Origin: Glandiceps talaboti
Lineage: Eukaryota; Hemichordata; Enteropneusta; Spengelidae
DNA: 58,500 nt
Direction: 5' to 3'
NCBI RefSeq assembly: GCF_964340395.1
Contig: NC_135552.1
Location: 8,935,994 to 8,994,493 of the forward strand
The position numbers and the translations under genes are program-made. The notes below the pieces were generated by a model. The model had not been told where the DNA came from. It made no database searches and saw only the letters and a list, made by a program, of their open reading frames with translations. This document shows positions 1 to 11,479 of the stretch, in pieces. Each line of letters opens with the position of its first letter. Position 1 is the stretch's first letter.

Positions 1-60
1 AGCACAGAGTGGGAAAGCACTATATAAAATCTAAAAACCAACATTATTATTATTATTATA
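1..60 (+). repeat. 3' end of a tRNA-derived SINE, cut by the window edge
   Basis: The first bases match the tail of the SINE copies at 1929-2310 and 40383-40741: a 'cacagagtgggaaagc' block, then 'actatataaaa', then an ATT-rich simple tail (TTATTATTATTA). Only the tail is inside the window, so head and body cannot be judged. Family membership rests on matches to the two better copies in this window. Confidence 0.6.
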
Positions 61-347
61 CATTAAACATGACTCTTTATGGCTATGTCCTTGATGGTTT
101 ACAATCTTACAAATATTTGGTTATAATTTGATAATCATTAGGACTTTTGGTCTCCTGAGTCTAATACTAATAACTGAGATTTATGTTTATACTAACACTT
201 GATCATAATTATTTAAATACTGATACCAGCTGAAATAACTCCTATTTTTGTCTGTATTAAAGTCAGAATGCAACCTAACAGTTGACAGATATCTAGTCTA
301 CACGAACTCTACTTTTTCAATATATTATTTTGTTGTAAGATTTGGGA

Positions 348-372
348 CCCCCCCCCCCCCCCCCCCCCCCCC
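348..372. repeat. poly(C) run, 25 bases
   Basis: Twenty-five uninterrupted C residues directly followed by a TGATAAAAAAAC / AAATAAATAAAT stretch. The run length is probably polymorphic and error-prone in sequencing. Confidence 0.95.
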
Positions 373-1108
373 TGATAAAAAAACAAATAAATAAATAAAT
401 TTTAAAAACGGTGGATTTAATGAAAAATACATTTTTGCACATCTTCCTTCAGAGCTGTGACTGGACTGCAATGAAAATGAATGAAAATTTTCTCTTTAAT
501 ACATTGCCCCATGAACAATGAAAGGATATATTAAATTGAATGCACATACAAAATATCATATTGCGATTACTGTATGGATCTGAAAATTGCAGTCAAAGGA
601 TTTGAAATAATTGGCATGTAATGTAATCTCCTGTATTAATGACAATTTTTGTATAGACCTTATAAGGCATGTATAACCTTGAGAAATGTCCCCTCAGAGT
701 GACTTCATTAAACGTTATTGATTTGATCCACCTACACAGACCACCAGCTAGCAGTAAAGACAATTCAAAAATCAAAACGGATTCTGTATCTCAACTACTG
801 TATGGCTTTACATTGTGTATATGTGGATTCCAAGAGATATTATTTTACATTAAAAGCTGTAATGATGGAGACCATCAGTATTGACTGAGATCAGAAATTT
901 GTATTCATTTGACAGAGTTTATTTTGTTAATGTTTAAGAACCCTAGAGAAATCTGGTGAACTCGTGTAGATTTGACAACAAACTTTTATAACAAAACACT
1001 ACATATGAATATTTGATTTATACAACAATTCATTTATTTACTGTAATTTGTATATTACATACAATTTATGACACATTTAGTCCTTGCTGACGTATAATCC
1101 TTTCATCT

Positions 1109-1135
1109 CCCCCCCCCCCCCCCCCCCCCCCCCCC
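1109..1135. repeat. poly(C) run, 27 bases
   Basis: Twenty-seven uninterrupted C residues between CATCT and GTGTACATG. It is the second of five pure C/G homopolymers in the window. Confidence 0.95.
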
Positions 1136-1928
1136 GTGTACATGTAGAAGACCTGCAAACAGACCACATAGATGTGGATCTGTCGATTAGCATACAAAAT
1201 ACGGGACATATTATTTTATAATAATACATTCAATGTCAGTATGTATGCTTTATTATATAGGATCCCCCAGTACCAGAGAATGGAACCTGATAAAAAATTT
1301 CCACAGATTGTTATACCTTGTATACACATAGGTGGGGAACAATATAGAAGAAAAATCTGGTGAGGCCCAATAAAAAAAGTTGTTTGGTTCCCGTTACCCA
1401 CCCCACCTAGTTTTTCACGTCGATCCTAAACTTTTTTTGCCATTTTTCAAGGAAAAAAAATAAAATCGCAAAAATCATGAAGTCTCGCAAGAAATAGTGG
1501 ATGTGGAAACTGATATCAACTCAAAAAGACAATCTAAATGGCTGTACATCTGATGAGAAGAAACCAATAACACAGAGACCATATGGAAAACAACAGAAAG
1601 CATAACTACCTGAACAAGACACTCACATATGAAAAAATAAGATAAAAAATCTACCAACCCCACCTATTCTAAAATTGAATGTAATCAGAACCACACAATT
1701 ATTTTTGTTACGCCTGATGACTTGGCATAGATTACAATATTTTATACCATAATTTTGGTGGGTATTAAACTACTACTAGGTAAACCTGGGGAATTCAGGT
1801 AGATTTTAATGTATACATATCACATTTTACAATAATCATGATCACACAGATGGGTATCCTACAAATAATAGGCCACAGAGGGCAGTTCTTCTCAAGTATG
1901 CATAATGTCCACAGTATGTGCATAGGGA

Positions 1929-2310
1929 CTGATGGTTGCACAGTTAGAGTGGCAAGTTTTGAATCTGCAGGTTGCAAGCTCAATCACCAGCTTCTTCACT
2001 GTTGTTTGCTTCTGAATGGCTAAAATCCTTGGGGCAAGATTTGAACCATGATTGTGCCGTAGTCAATCTAGCCATATGGGTATAACTGGTAGGATAGAGG
2101 TTGCCACGTGAATGCTTTAATTCTATGTGCGTATAGAGGCTGGAATGGATTGTATGCTTCCAAGGAGTTGAGGAAGTATGTGTATAGCACTGTGCTATGT
2201 ATAGTTCCATGTCAGGGGTAATAATGAACCAATTGTAAAGCACTTTCAGCACAGCGTGGGGAAAAGCGCTATATAAAAATTAACGTTACTGTTATCATTA
2301 TGGTCATTAT
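1929..2310 (+). repeat. tRNA-derived SINE, near full length (Meta-SINE-like)
   Basis: The order is that of a SINE. A tRNA-like head contains 'gttagagtgg' (A-box like) and, after 'gaatctgcaggttg', a decayed B-box. A central body includes 'gtataactggtaggatagaggttgcc'-type sequence. The 3' end is 'aaagcgctatataaaa' followed by an ATT-rich tail. The same modules occur in reverse orientation at 40383-40741 and partly at 14600-14862. The central 'cagctgtataaatgggaacctggtaggat' motif resembles the conserved core of Meta-SINEs as I remember it; that family name is inference. Confidence 0.65.
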
Positions 2311-3490
2311 ACATTGAATGTACATGTACTTCACAATGTATTTGTTTGGCAAATGATGTTTGGAAAGTTTATAAAGTTCAGAATTATATTTGCTGAATGA
2401 CATGTATGATTGTCTACCAACATCACGACAGACTATAATTACCGGCCAGATAAGACCCAATTGTTATACGTCTCAATTTATCTCTCATTCACATAAGACT
2501 CTCAGGATCTACAGCCATCTTTAAATTTCAGGAAGTCACGATGTATTTTAGATGAGTGACTAATTGTAGAGTTTTGTCGTGATTATTTGAAGTACATTTG
2601 AAACATTAAGCCAGTGTGAAGATCTATTTAAAGTTCTGCTTCAGAATTACCAGGTACCTTACATCTAAAGATTCTTATTAAAAGGAGCTGGAATATGAAC
2701 TTTGCTCTATGTGCATCATTGCACAATGTCACATTAATAGCAGTTTGCATGTTTATAAAGTCATTTCAAATCACTTCCACTGATATATATCAAACACCTG
2801 TAACCATGGATACGTTTATCACAAATATTCAAATTAAGGAATGCTATTATACACATTGAAAACCACAAAGTAAAAATTCAATGATGTGAAACAAGATATT
2901 TATGTTGTTTTCATGTCCTAGTTGTTTAAGCAGATTTGGATTAAAACGCAAGTGTGAAAAAACACCTGCCCAGTAAAAATAAATGGACAGTCCATTTTAT
3001 TCGCAAGGACAGGAAAAGATGCTCCTGAACAACGGGATGATGCTACATCTTATCCTCATGGCTCTACTGATAAGATGTTACCCTTGCCAGAACCACAAAA
3101 TGAATCATGGAGCTCATACACCTGCACTAGCTGTAACTGGGGCATATTTTTCTGATCAGACAACCAACAATAAATTCACTCAAAATTCTTACGCTACCAA
3201 TAATAATAAGACGAATTGTACTTGTCAAGTAGAGGTCTTCTTCATCTATAAGTAATAATAGTAAATAGTTCAAATGGTGATTGACTGGGGTGCTGATTTT
3301 TGGGTGTGGACCTAAAATCTATTTGCCTGAATATATTGCACAATACCATGTGTACTACTTTACACATATGTTTACCCACAGGTGATTAGAGGTGATCAGG
3401 ATGTACATGTACAATACCAGTAAGTCATTACATCTAACAAAACAATTTCAAAAATGCTCCAATTGCGGCTAGTGCAGCTTTAAATGAAAA
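2311..3490. other. gene-free stretch
   Basis: No supported gene. A 90-codon plus-strand frame at 2983-3255 has no recognisable domain, Kozak context or splice partners, so I treat it as chance. No tandem repeat stands out until the minisatellite starts at 3491. Confidence 0.45.
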
Positions 3491-4557
3491 CAAACAGCTA
3501 TACAATTCACGAAGTCAGAATTTTGAAACAAACGGCTATACAATTCAAGAAGTCAGAATTTTGAAACAAACAGCCATACAATTCACAAAGTCAGAATTTT
3601 GAAACAAACAGCTATACAATTCACGAAGTCAGAATTTTGAAACAAACAGCCATACAATTCAAGAAGTCAGAATTTTGAAACAAACAGCTATACAATTCAC
3701 AAAGTCAGAATTTTGAAACAAACAGCCATACAATTCAAGAAGTCAGAATTTTGAAACAAACAGCCATACAATTCAAGAAGTCAGAATTTTGAAACAAACA
3801 GCTGTACAATTCAAGAAGTCAGAATTTTGAAACAAACAGCCATACAATTCACGAAGTCAGAATTTTGAAACAAACAGCCATACAATTCACGAAGTCAGAA
3901 TTTTGAAACAAACAGCTATACAATTCAAGAAGTCAGAATTTTGAAACAAAGAGCCATACAATTCAAGAAGTCAGAATTTTGAAACAAACAGCCATACAAT
4001 TCAATAAGTCAGAATTTTGAAACAAACAGCCATACAATTCAATAAGTCAGAATTTTGAAACAAACAGTTATACAATTCAAGAAGTCAGAATTTTGAAACA
4101 AAGAGCCATACAATTCAAGAAGTCAGAATTTTGAAACAAACAGCCATACAATTCAATAAGTCAGAATTTTGAAACAATTTTTACAGCCATAAAATTCAAG
4201 AAGTCAGAATTTTGAAACAAACAGTTATACAATTCAAGAAGTCAGAATTTTGAAACAAACAGGTATACAATTCAAGAAGTCAGAATTTTGAAACAAACAG
4301 CTATACAATTCAAGAAGTCAGTATTTTGAAACAAACAGCTATACAATTCAAGAAGTCAGAATTTTGAAACAAACAGCTATACAATTCAAGGAGTCAGAAT
4401 TTTGAAACAAACAGCCATACAATTCAAGAAGTCAGAATTTTGAAACAAACAGCTATACAATTCAAGAAGTCAGAATTTTGAAACAAACAGCCATACAATT
4501 CAAGAAGTCAGAATTTTGAAACAAACAGCCATACATGCAATTCAAGAAGTCAGAATT
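3491..4557 (+). repeat. 38-bp minisatellite, about 28 units
   Basis: Head-to-tail units of the form 'caaacagcYatacaattca' followed by 'MgaagtcagaattttgaaA', 38 bp each. Units differ by a few substitutions (cacgaag, caagaag, caataag; cagct, cagcc, cagtt; one 'caaagagcc'). One unit near 4170 carries a short insertion ('caatttttacagcc'), and a late unit has an extra 'atgc'. Variants are shared by non-adjacent units, as expected from unequal crossing-over. There are no spacers, so this is not a CRISPR array, and no reading frame runs through it. Confidence 0.95.
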
Positions 4558-7375
4558 GTATTGTTGTACCTTGATAAAATCAGAGTTGTGTGTAAATCTG
4601 CACATGTAACAACACCAAGTACACAATACTGATCACTTTTAAAAGGAAGTAGTAATACGGTATGATGCACTTTTCATGTACAGTTACTGAGAACAGGTGA
4701 GTGTGACCTTTTACTGAATATAATCCACTTTTAAAAGGGTTCACACAATTCAATGATCCATATAGCGGCTTCAAGAAAAGCATAATTATATGATGAATTC
4801 CCCTGTAAACTGATTTATAATGCAAATGACATTATTGGGTTGGATCTGACTTAGTACATGTAGATGCAAGTTAGTCTCTCAAGTACTGGCTTAGTCTAAT
4901 TTTTCTTCTCTTGTGGGAGGAGTATTCTACAATTGAATCTATGAGGCCTGGAAGTTTTCCGGAGATACTGTTTAAAGTTTATAGTCAACTATATTGCTCA
5001 CCCCCTTTTCCACTTCATGTATCTAACTGTATTTGTCTGATAAGTGGAGTATTTTTTTCTTTTGCTACATGAGAATAAGTTTTTATCATTATAACAATAA
5101 CTGTCAAATTTGTTATTATGCATAGATGATTGATTATGTATACCAAACAAAGCAATTGTAAATTGGTATAACTGGTCTGGCTGTACTTTTAATTCAGCTG
5201 AAGATATAGTATATTATATATTCATGCATATACATGTGATTTTAAATGTGTAGATACAATACATGTACTTCATCACAGTACATTTACATGCATGATACAA
5301 TGTACCGGTACACACAGATGGACATGATGCAAGTTAAAAAATTATATTATACACTTAACTTTTCCAAGAAACCGATACAATAAAGTTCAAGAAACTTTTT
5401 TTCCAACTGGATCGATTGGCATCAGGCTAGCATTGGACAAGTTCAATGCTAACACTTGGCTGATACAACACCTTACCAGCACATGTGTTCAAGGTACGGA
5501 AAGGGTTAATGCCCAGAGTCTGATATTAAGAAGAAGTCTTAGGCAAACCCAGTGTTCACATCAGATTGACATCATGCTGGCAAATTACCATACATACACG
5601 TATTGCAACCACAAAATTGCCATGGTGAAACAAATAACCACCATTGCACCTATATAATGACAATCATTACTCACCATGCATAATTACATGTACATAATTA
5701 TATGTATGACTACAAATCAATTTTATACATGCACTGACCTTCCCCAGTGAATTTCTATATCTACAACCCTGGTTATCAATTGTGCAACTATACATCTAAA
5801 CTACGTCACTTTAGCATGCTGTTCATACAGTTTGAATGTCTATAATCAGTAATCATACAACTGTGAGTACTTATGCTATGTATGCCTCTATATTCATTAA
5901 TTCACGCCATAACCAATTTGTGTCATGAACACTTCATTTGATGTCTTAATCGAAATGTAATCATCAAAGATTTAGTCAATATTGCAGCTTTCTTAGGTAC
6001 AGCTACATTTCTGTATATTTGTAATAAAGTTGATACATCAAGAAGTCTTAATATGTAGAAACATTGTACATCTCAAGATGTGTGTACATGTACATGACTG
6101 TACATGTATGCTGAAAACGGTGTACTTGACTTAACTGCAGAGTTATACTCATACACATACATGAAGTGTACTCTCTACTGATAGCCAAATGTTGTTGTTG
6201 TGAGTCAAAATGAGAAAAACTGAGATTTCTTGTGAGTCACCCACCACATAGTAAAAGATAGGGGAACACCAAATTTTGGTGGGTCGATCATTAGAAATTG
6301 TGTGCGTCAGTGGCATGTCAAATTGGCTTAGTGGGTGCACTGCATACATGACTGTACTTTGACACCTGCACCATGGCAGCCTACAGGCTAGCTTAGTGCT
6401 ACAGCACCTTATGTTAGCAACTGGACACTAGATTACCTGCACCAGCTTAATGTTAACACCATAGGCTAGTAGTCAATGTTTACATGTAATTAACATCAGC
6501 CTGCTGACATCAAACGAACCAATCTCAAAGGAATTTCGAGCGGCACTCTACAACTTAATAGCTCACTGGGCAAGCAAAGCCAATGGTAACTTATTCAGAT
6601 TTATGCATTCAGAAACAATTCTTTTGACATTACTGCACTTCTCACTATGACTTGTATATCTGTCTTGGGCAGCCTGTCAAAGTGACAACTGCACTATTGA
6701 GGACAGGTGACAACTTGAACTGATATCATGCAATGCTTCCATGAATACACTACTTGCTACTACTAACTCTACATTCAAAATCCACGACATTTTGTTCTTT
6801 GGGACAGTGAAAGAAACCGACATTTTAAATAATATATACATGCCTCTACAATAAGTTTCAGACAAACACGATAAATCTGGCTTACTTGTATGAATAATTT
6901 GATAATATCAGAATTCACATTGAGAAAGTTGCTTTGCCTTTGAGCAGAGATTTACAAGCTTTACTAAGGACTTCTCCATACTGACTACAGACTCCATGCA
7001 ACTTAATAAAGCCATACTCAACATGTCCATTTCAGACCCAAGATTTTTGGACTCTCACACACAGGGCATGTAGTACATGATATTGAAAAGTTGTAACAAC
7101 ATTAAATGTACTATCAATTTATAACAAAATGTTGATACTACAGGATATAGTATGAGAAATTAGTTAATCTCTGACTATAATGTTTCACCAATATTCTCGT
7201 ATACATGTACAGATACAAATGTTTGGTGACTAAGGCTGTACAGCCCCGACTTTGGGTGCTAGGGCCTGTATGCCATACGACCAGGGTATAAGGTTTTTTA
7301 TTACCCCATGAAATGCTAAAATATAATTAAACTAAATAATTTTAAACATTAAGCTCATATACCCAATCACTAAAT
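4558..7375. other. gene-free stretch with dispersed GCTAGC/TTAACAC-type repeats
   Basis: No gene is supported. Around 5410-5520 and 6370-6540 there are imperfect repeats built from 'ggctagc', 'gctaacact' and 'atgttaacacc'. A denser cluster of the same words lies at 49621-49860, which suggests one old repeat family. TACATGTA palindromes are dense, for example near 5700 and 6090. Confidence 0.4.
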
Positions 7376-7745
7376 AGGCAATATAATGTCATACATTGTA
7401 CATGTACATGTCACCAAATTACCAAATTGGGCAATATGATGGTGATGGTCTCTGATAAGATTAACTGTGGTGGTGAGCTAAACCACACAGGAAAGTAGTG
7501 CATCATACTGAATCACCTATGAATTATGATGTCATGGATGCGAAATCATCGTGATACGTATAGGCAATATGATGTTGCCAGGGTGATGTCGTACATGTAC
7601 TGTATGTGTCATAAATTAACATATGGTAGTGTGGTGTCATACATGTCATACCAAATCACTGTATTGGGCAGTATGATGTCGTACATTGTAAATGTCGTAC
7701 CAAAACACCGTATTGAGCAATATGATGTTGATTGTGACCAGTAAG
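7376..7745 (+). repeat. degenerate tandem repeat with 'gggcaatatgatg' words
   Basis: Recurring blocks read roughly 'ggcaatatgatgtcgtacatg', then 'accaaatcac', then 'tattgggcaatatgatg'. Copies are near 7378, 7430, 7563, 7668 and 7715. They are separated by unequal, diverged sequence, so period and copy number are only approximate. Confidence 0.5.
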
Positions 7746-9886
7746 ATTATCCATGCGGTGATGTGCTCAATATTCCTTGTTTTTTAAAATAATTTTCTCA
7801 CACCAATCAACACCAGCACCCCTGGGAAAGTAGTGTAAAATGTATGTCGTGATTGAAGGGGTACCTGGAGATTTCGTACTTGAAAACTCTTCACATTTCA
7901 AGATGTCAGTTACCTTGAAAAGTAGCCATATTTCACCGACTTGAATATTTTACAAGTAGGAGTAAAAACCAAATGGCATTGAGGCCCTACATGTACATCT
8001 GTCTACTTCCATATATAACAAATATTGTACGCTGCAGGCAATATCAATAACTTGACCTGAAATTGGACTACAGTGTCTGGCTGTAATATGATCCTCAAAT
8101 CTTTCCTTGGAGAAAATCTTGTTATTAAGATGTTTGTATTACATTATAAACCCCAATGTTTGACTCCCATTGTTTTGGTTTAGTACTACTTGCTTTATCA
8201 TAGTCGTAAACCACAACCTCTTTTATAGCATTGCCCAAGAGGCCATGGTTTCATTCACATACAATACAAGTATTTATCTGTGTGGCTTTGTACATCAACA
8301 TGATATATACAACCAATCAGATTGTCTCATGCGTACCATGTGATATACAATGCTTGAAAACTGAGTTGGACAAGTTGGGTTCTTGTTGCTGAAATTTAAT
8401 TTTGTCTTCCTACTCCCAAGATCGGAATAATACATGTATCTTTCCCCATTCTTTCTTTTAAACTCTTTAACGCCTTCAAATGTTGGTTATCCTAGTAGTT
8501 ATCCTAGTGGTTATCCTAGTGGTTTTAAATGAGACTAGTAACTTTTACATGGGTCTTTTGAATTGCATGTTCACCATGCATTCACTCAGTGCATGCATCT
8601 GTCAACGCTTGCTGTTCACGCTATGTCTGCCTGTTGTACGATAATTATACAGAAAATTAGGCATTATTTGCTTCTCAGTTGTTGTAGGTCACAATAATGA
8701 ATAGGAAATCTGGCTACTTTACGTCAAATGAAAATTTCTACTTACACGGTCAAAACATTTCTTGGAAGCAAAATCACAAATTTTTACTAACATCTCATCA
8801 GGATGATCAGGGCTTTATTATTATAATTTTCATTTCATACAATGAAACAGTGCAGAGTCCATGAACAATCATTCCCATTTAGATGTCACATATTTGCTAC
8901 ATCTATCAATACATGTACATTATTCACAAACAATACATTCTGTCAAACATGTGACACTTTCATATCACCTCCAGCTGCAATGACACAAGAACATTTTCTC
9001 AAACTCATAATTAATCAGCTTGAAGCAATTTGATCAAAATAACAAATTATAAAATGCAATAGCCTGTCAGAAATCAGATATATCAGTTACTAGGTAGGTT
9101 GACACTTAATATCATGTCACGTGTCATCTAATTTCTCTACACATACATCACAGGTTGCACTTTGAAAGGATTCTGAGAGTGCCTTGAAACTGTACAGAGA
9201 ATGAAGATTGAATTATTACTTTGGCTTCTTCATGGCCTTGTTACCAACAAATCAAAGGTACAGAATGATGTAATTTTATGTAAGATGTTAAAATGATATT
9301 GCATTATTATTATGTTTAAAAAGCTTTTCTGTGGAAGACTGTTGTTAAAATAATAGTAATCTGTCCAAAAAATCCATTAAATATAACTGTACAATTCTAA
9401 ATGCTTATATTGTCTATAAAAAGATACATCATTAGCCCAAGTAAAATTTACTGAACAATAACATGTAACAAATATTGAGAATGGAATTAGGCTGGGGTGT
9501 TTTTTGGCAAATATTAAGAGAACAGGATAAAGAAATAGCTATAAATGTAATTGGCACAAGAATTATAGAAATGTCTACCCTTGGCCCATTACATGTATAT
9601 AATGGCCATTTATACTTCCTAAACCCCCTGGGAAGTATACAGTGGTCCTTTATATCCCTGGCATGTAACATTCCTTGATGTATGTGGGGCAAATAGGGTT
9701 AGCTGGCTCCTGTCATACCAGGTACCCTTTAATACAACATGATTGTATACATGTACATGTACATGACTGTGTATTATTCACTTTACATGTACCCCCTGGG
9801 TAGCTATGTTATAGGAACCTCCAATATATGACTTTACCCTAACATAGAGATTTTTTAACGGAATGTGCTGTGCAAGGATATCAGAT
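7746..9886. other. gene-free stretch
   Basis: No supported coding sequence or clear mobile element. Short direct repeats of 'gttatcctagtRg' occur at 8485-8525. The short frames here (for example 8842-9033 +, 9432-9692 -) lack homology cues and splice context. Confidence 0.4.
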
Positions 9887-9971
9887 GAGATTAGATTAGA
9901 TTAGACCTAAGACAAGACAAGACAAGACTAGACTAGACTAGACTAGACAAGACTAGACTAGACTAGACAAA
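9887..9971. repeat. GATTA / GACAA / GACTA pentanucleotide repeat
   Basis: A pentamer array changes sequence along its length: GATTA units, then GACAA units, then GACTA with an occasional GACAA. The stepwise change suggests drift within one slippage array. Confidence 0.9.
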
Positions 9972-10000
9972 TACAATAATGTTTTTAATACTACTACCTA

Positions 10001-10197
10001 GATCAGTAAAACCTGTATCCTAGACATAAATATTAATGTACATTATAACCATTTTGACTTAGTCTGCTCTGGGTCAGTACAACTTGAATCCTAGACATAA
10101 ATATCAACATACATTATAACCATTTTGAGTAAGTCCACCCTGGGTCAGTACAACCTGTATGCTAGACATAAATATCAATGTACATTATAACCATTTC
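10001..10197 (+). repeat. about 70-bp tandem repeat, three copies
   Basis: Three copies carry 'ctagacataaatat' starting near 10021, 10092 and 10162. Each is followed by 'acattataaccatttt' and preceded by 'gtcagtacaacctgtatc'-type sequence. The period is 70-71 bp and divergence is low. Confidence 0.85.
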
Positions 10198-10729
10198 AAT
10201 ATTACTATTCGTACAATCCCTTGGTGGAAATAGTGGGCAAAAAGATGATAAACATAAATCACTGACAAGTAGAGCTGATAATAATCACAAGGCTGATTCT
10301 CACAGAACTGAAATACATTACACAATATTTTTACAGATAATTTCATTTAATAGAAGTTTTTGATTGCCACGAATAGCAGTTTCTTGGACAAATGCATCTC
10401 ATGATAAATTAATGGTTTTTGTCTTATCACAATCAAAGAACTGTTTTTCCAGCTCAGATCTATTGATTTCTGTTGCAATCTACACCTTACTAGTTCCTAG
10501 ATGTAGATGCCCCTCAGGCCTTGTTGTACAACATCAGCATCAATTCCGTAAGCTTTTATAGATACTTAGGGAGACATTTACCATGTAACCTTACCCTGGA
10601 TATAAATAATTAATGTACGTTTAAAGATTCTTAGAAACATGTACTCTTTCTTGCACACTTTTATCCGTTTGATATTTGCCTGTTACAACAATACTTTCAT
10701 TTCTAGTCATTTTATTCTTTTTTTTTTAG

Positions 10730-10828
10730 AAAACTGATGTAGATTATCTGTGCATTACCAACACATCAGAAAAAATTCATGAAAGAGCTTATTTTGGGAA
10801 ACAGGTCTTATCTGGCTTTATTGTCAAA
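10730..10828 (+). CDS. weak candidate terminal exon
   Basis: A poly-T tract ending in AG (10712-10729) precedes an open frame starting AAA ACT GAT GTA GAT TAT and ending in TAA at about 10828. The stop overlaps an AATAAA polyadenylation-like hexamer. The peptide of about 33 residues (it includes ...HERAYFGKQVLSGF) has no family I recognise and no other exon was found. This could easily be chance. Confidence 0.15.
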
Positions 10829-11039
10829 TAAAAAAGTACAAATTAGTGTATGTTGACAATGTTTCTGCTTTGCTGCACTCTTAATGATAAAAACATTGAT
10901 ACAGTCAAAATATGACTTTACAAGCCAGAACACTTTGTGTCACTGATGATGTTCTGTATTCCTTCAAGCTAAACAACCCATTTTCACCTCATGAATACCT
11001 CATACAAACATCAAAATATAGCTGGTTATACAATGCACT

Positions 11040-11479
11040 AAAGGGGATAATAAAGGCATTGTCATACAACTTAGGTTCTGGAGAGTCATCACATGATTTC
11101 ACTTTACATAAATTGTACATGATTGTCGAGAAATACCAAATTGAAAATATTTTTCACAGGTCTGCATGGTCAATTTGTTCTCAAGGGACTTAGCAGACAT
11201 GGCTATGCATTAGATGAACAATATATATTCATGACCCTGAAGGCAATACACACTTAGGGGTCATGAATATTCATTGCTCATCTAATTCATATGCATGTCT
11301 GCCAAGTCCCATGAGGTAATAGCACACTATAGCTAGACATAGAAGGTGAAATAGACTTTCAATTTTGTGTTTCTTGTAATAATTGCCACAAATTTATGTG
11401 ATGTGAAATCATGAAATGACTCTCCAGAACTTAAAAGTTTATGAAAATACCATTATGTCCAGGAGTGGCACACCCCTTT
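11040..11479. mobile_element. 440-bp foldback / MITE-like palindromic element
   Basis: The two halves are inverted copies. The outer ends are 'aaagggg...' and '...cccctttt'-like. Sub-terminal blocks 'ttctggagagtcat' and 'atgactctccagaa' match. The inner arms (about 11180-11243 and 11253-11316) pair over about 60 bp with few mismatches. No coding capacity and no convincing target-site duplication were seen. A non-autonomous DNA transposon is the likely origin. Confidence 0.75.

Larger units (their letters stand above)
61..1928. other. gene-free AT-rich stretch
   Basis: No convincing coding sequence. Short open frames on both strands lack codon bias, splice context or recognisable motifs. The stretch holds two pure poly(C) runs, annotated separately, and scattered TACATGTA-type palindromes. 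Confidence 0.5.

Noticed and set aside
2983-3255. 90-codon plus-strand open frame
   Set aside because: No domain, poor start context and AT-driven composition; length is within chance for this window.
3491-4557. CRISPR-like regular repeats
   Set aside because: Units are contiguous 38-bp tandem copies with no unique spacers, in eukaryotic DNA without cas genes.
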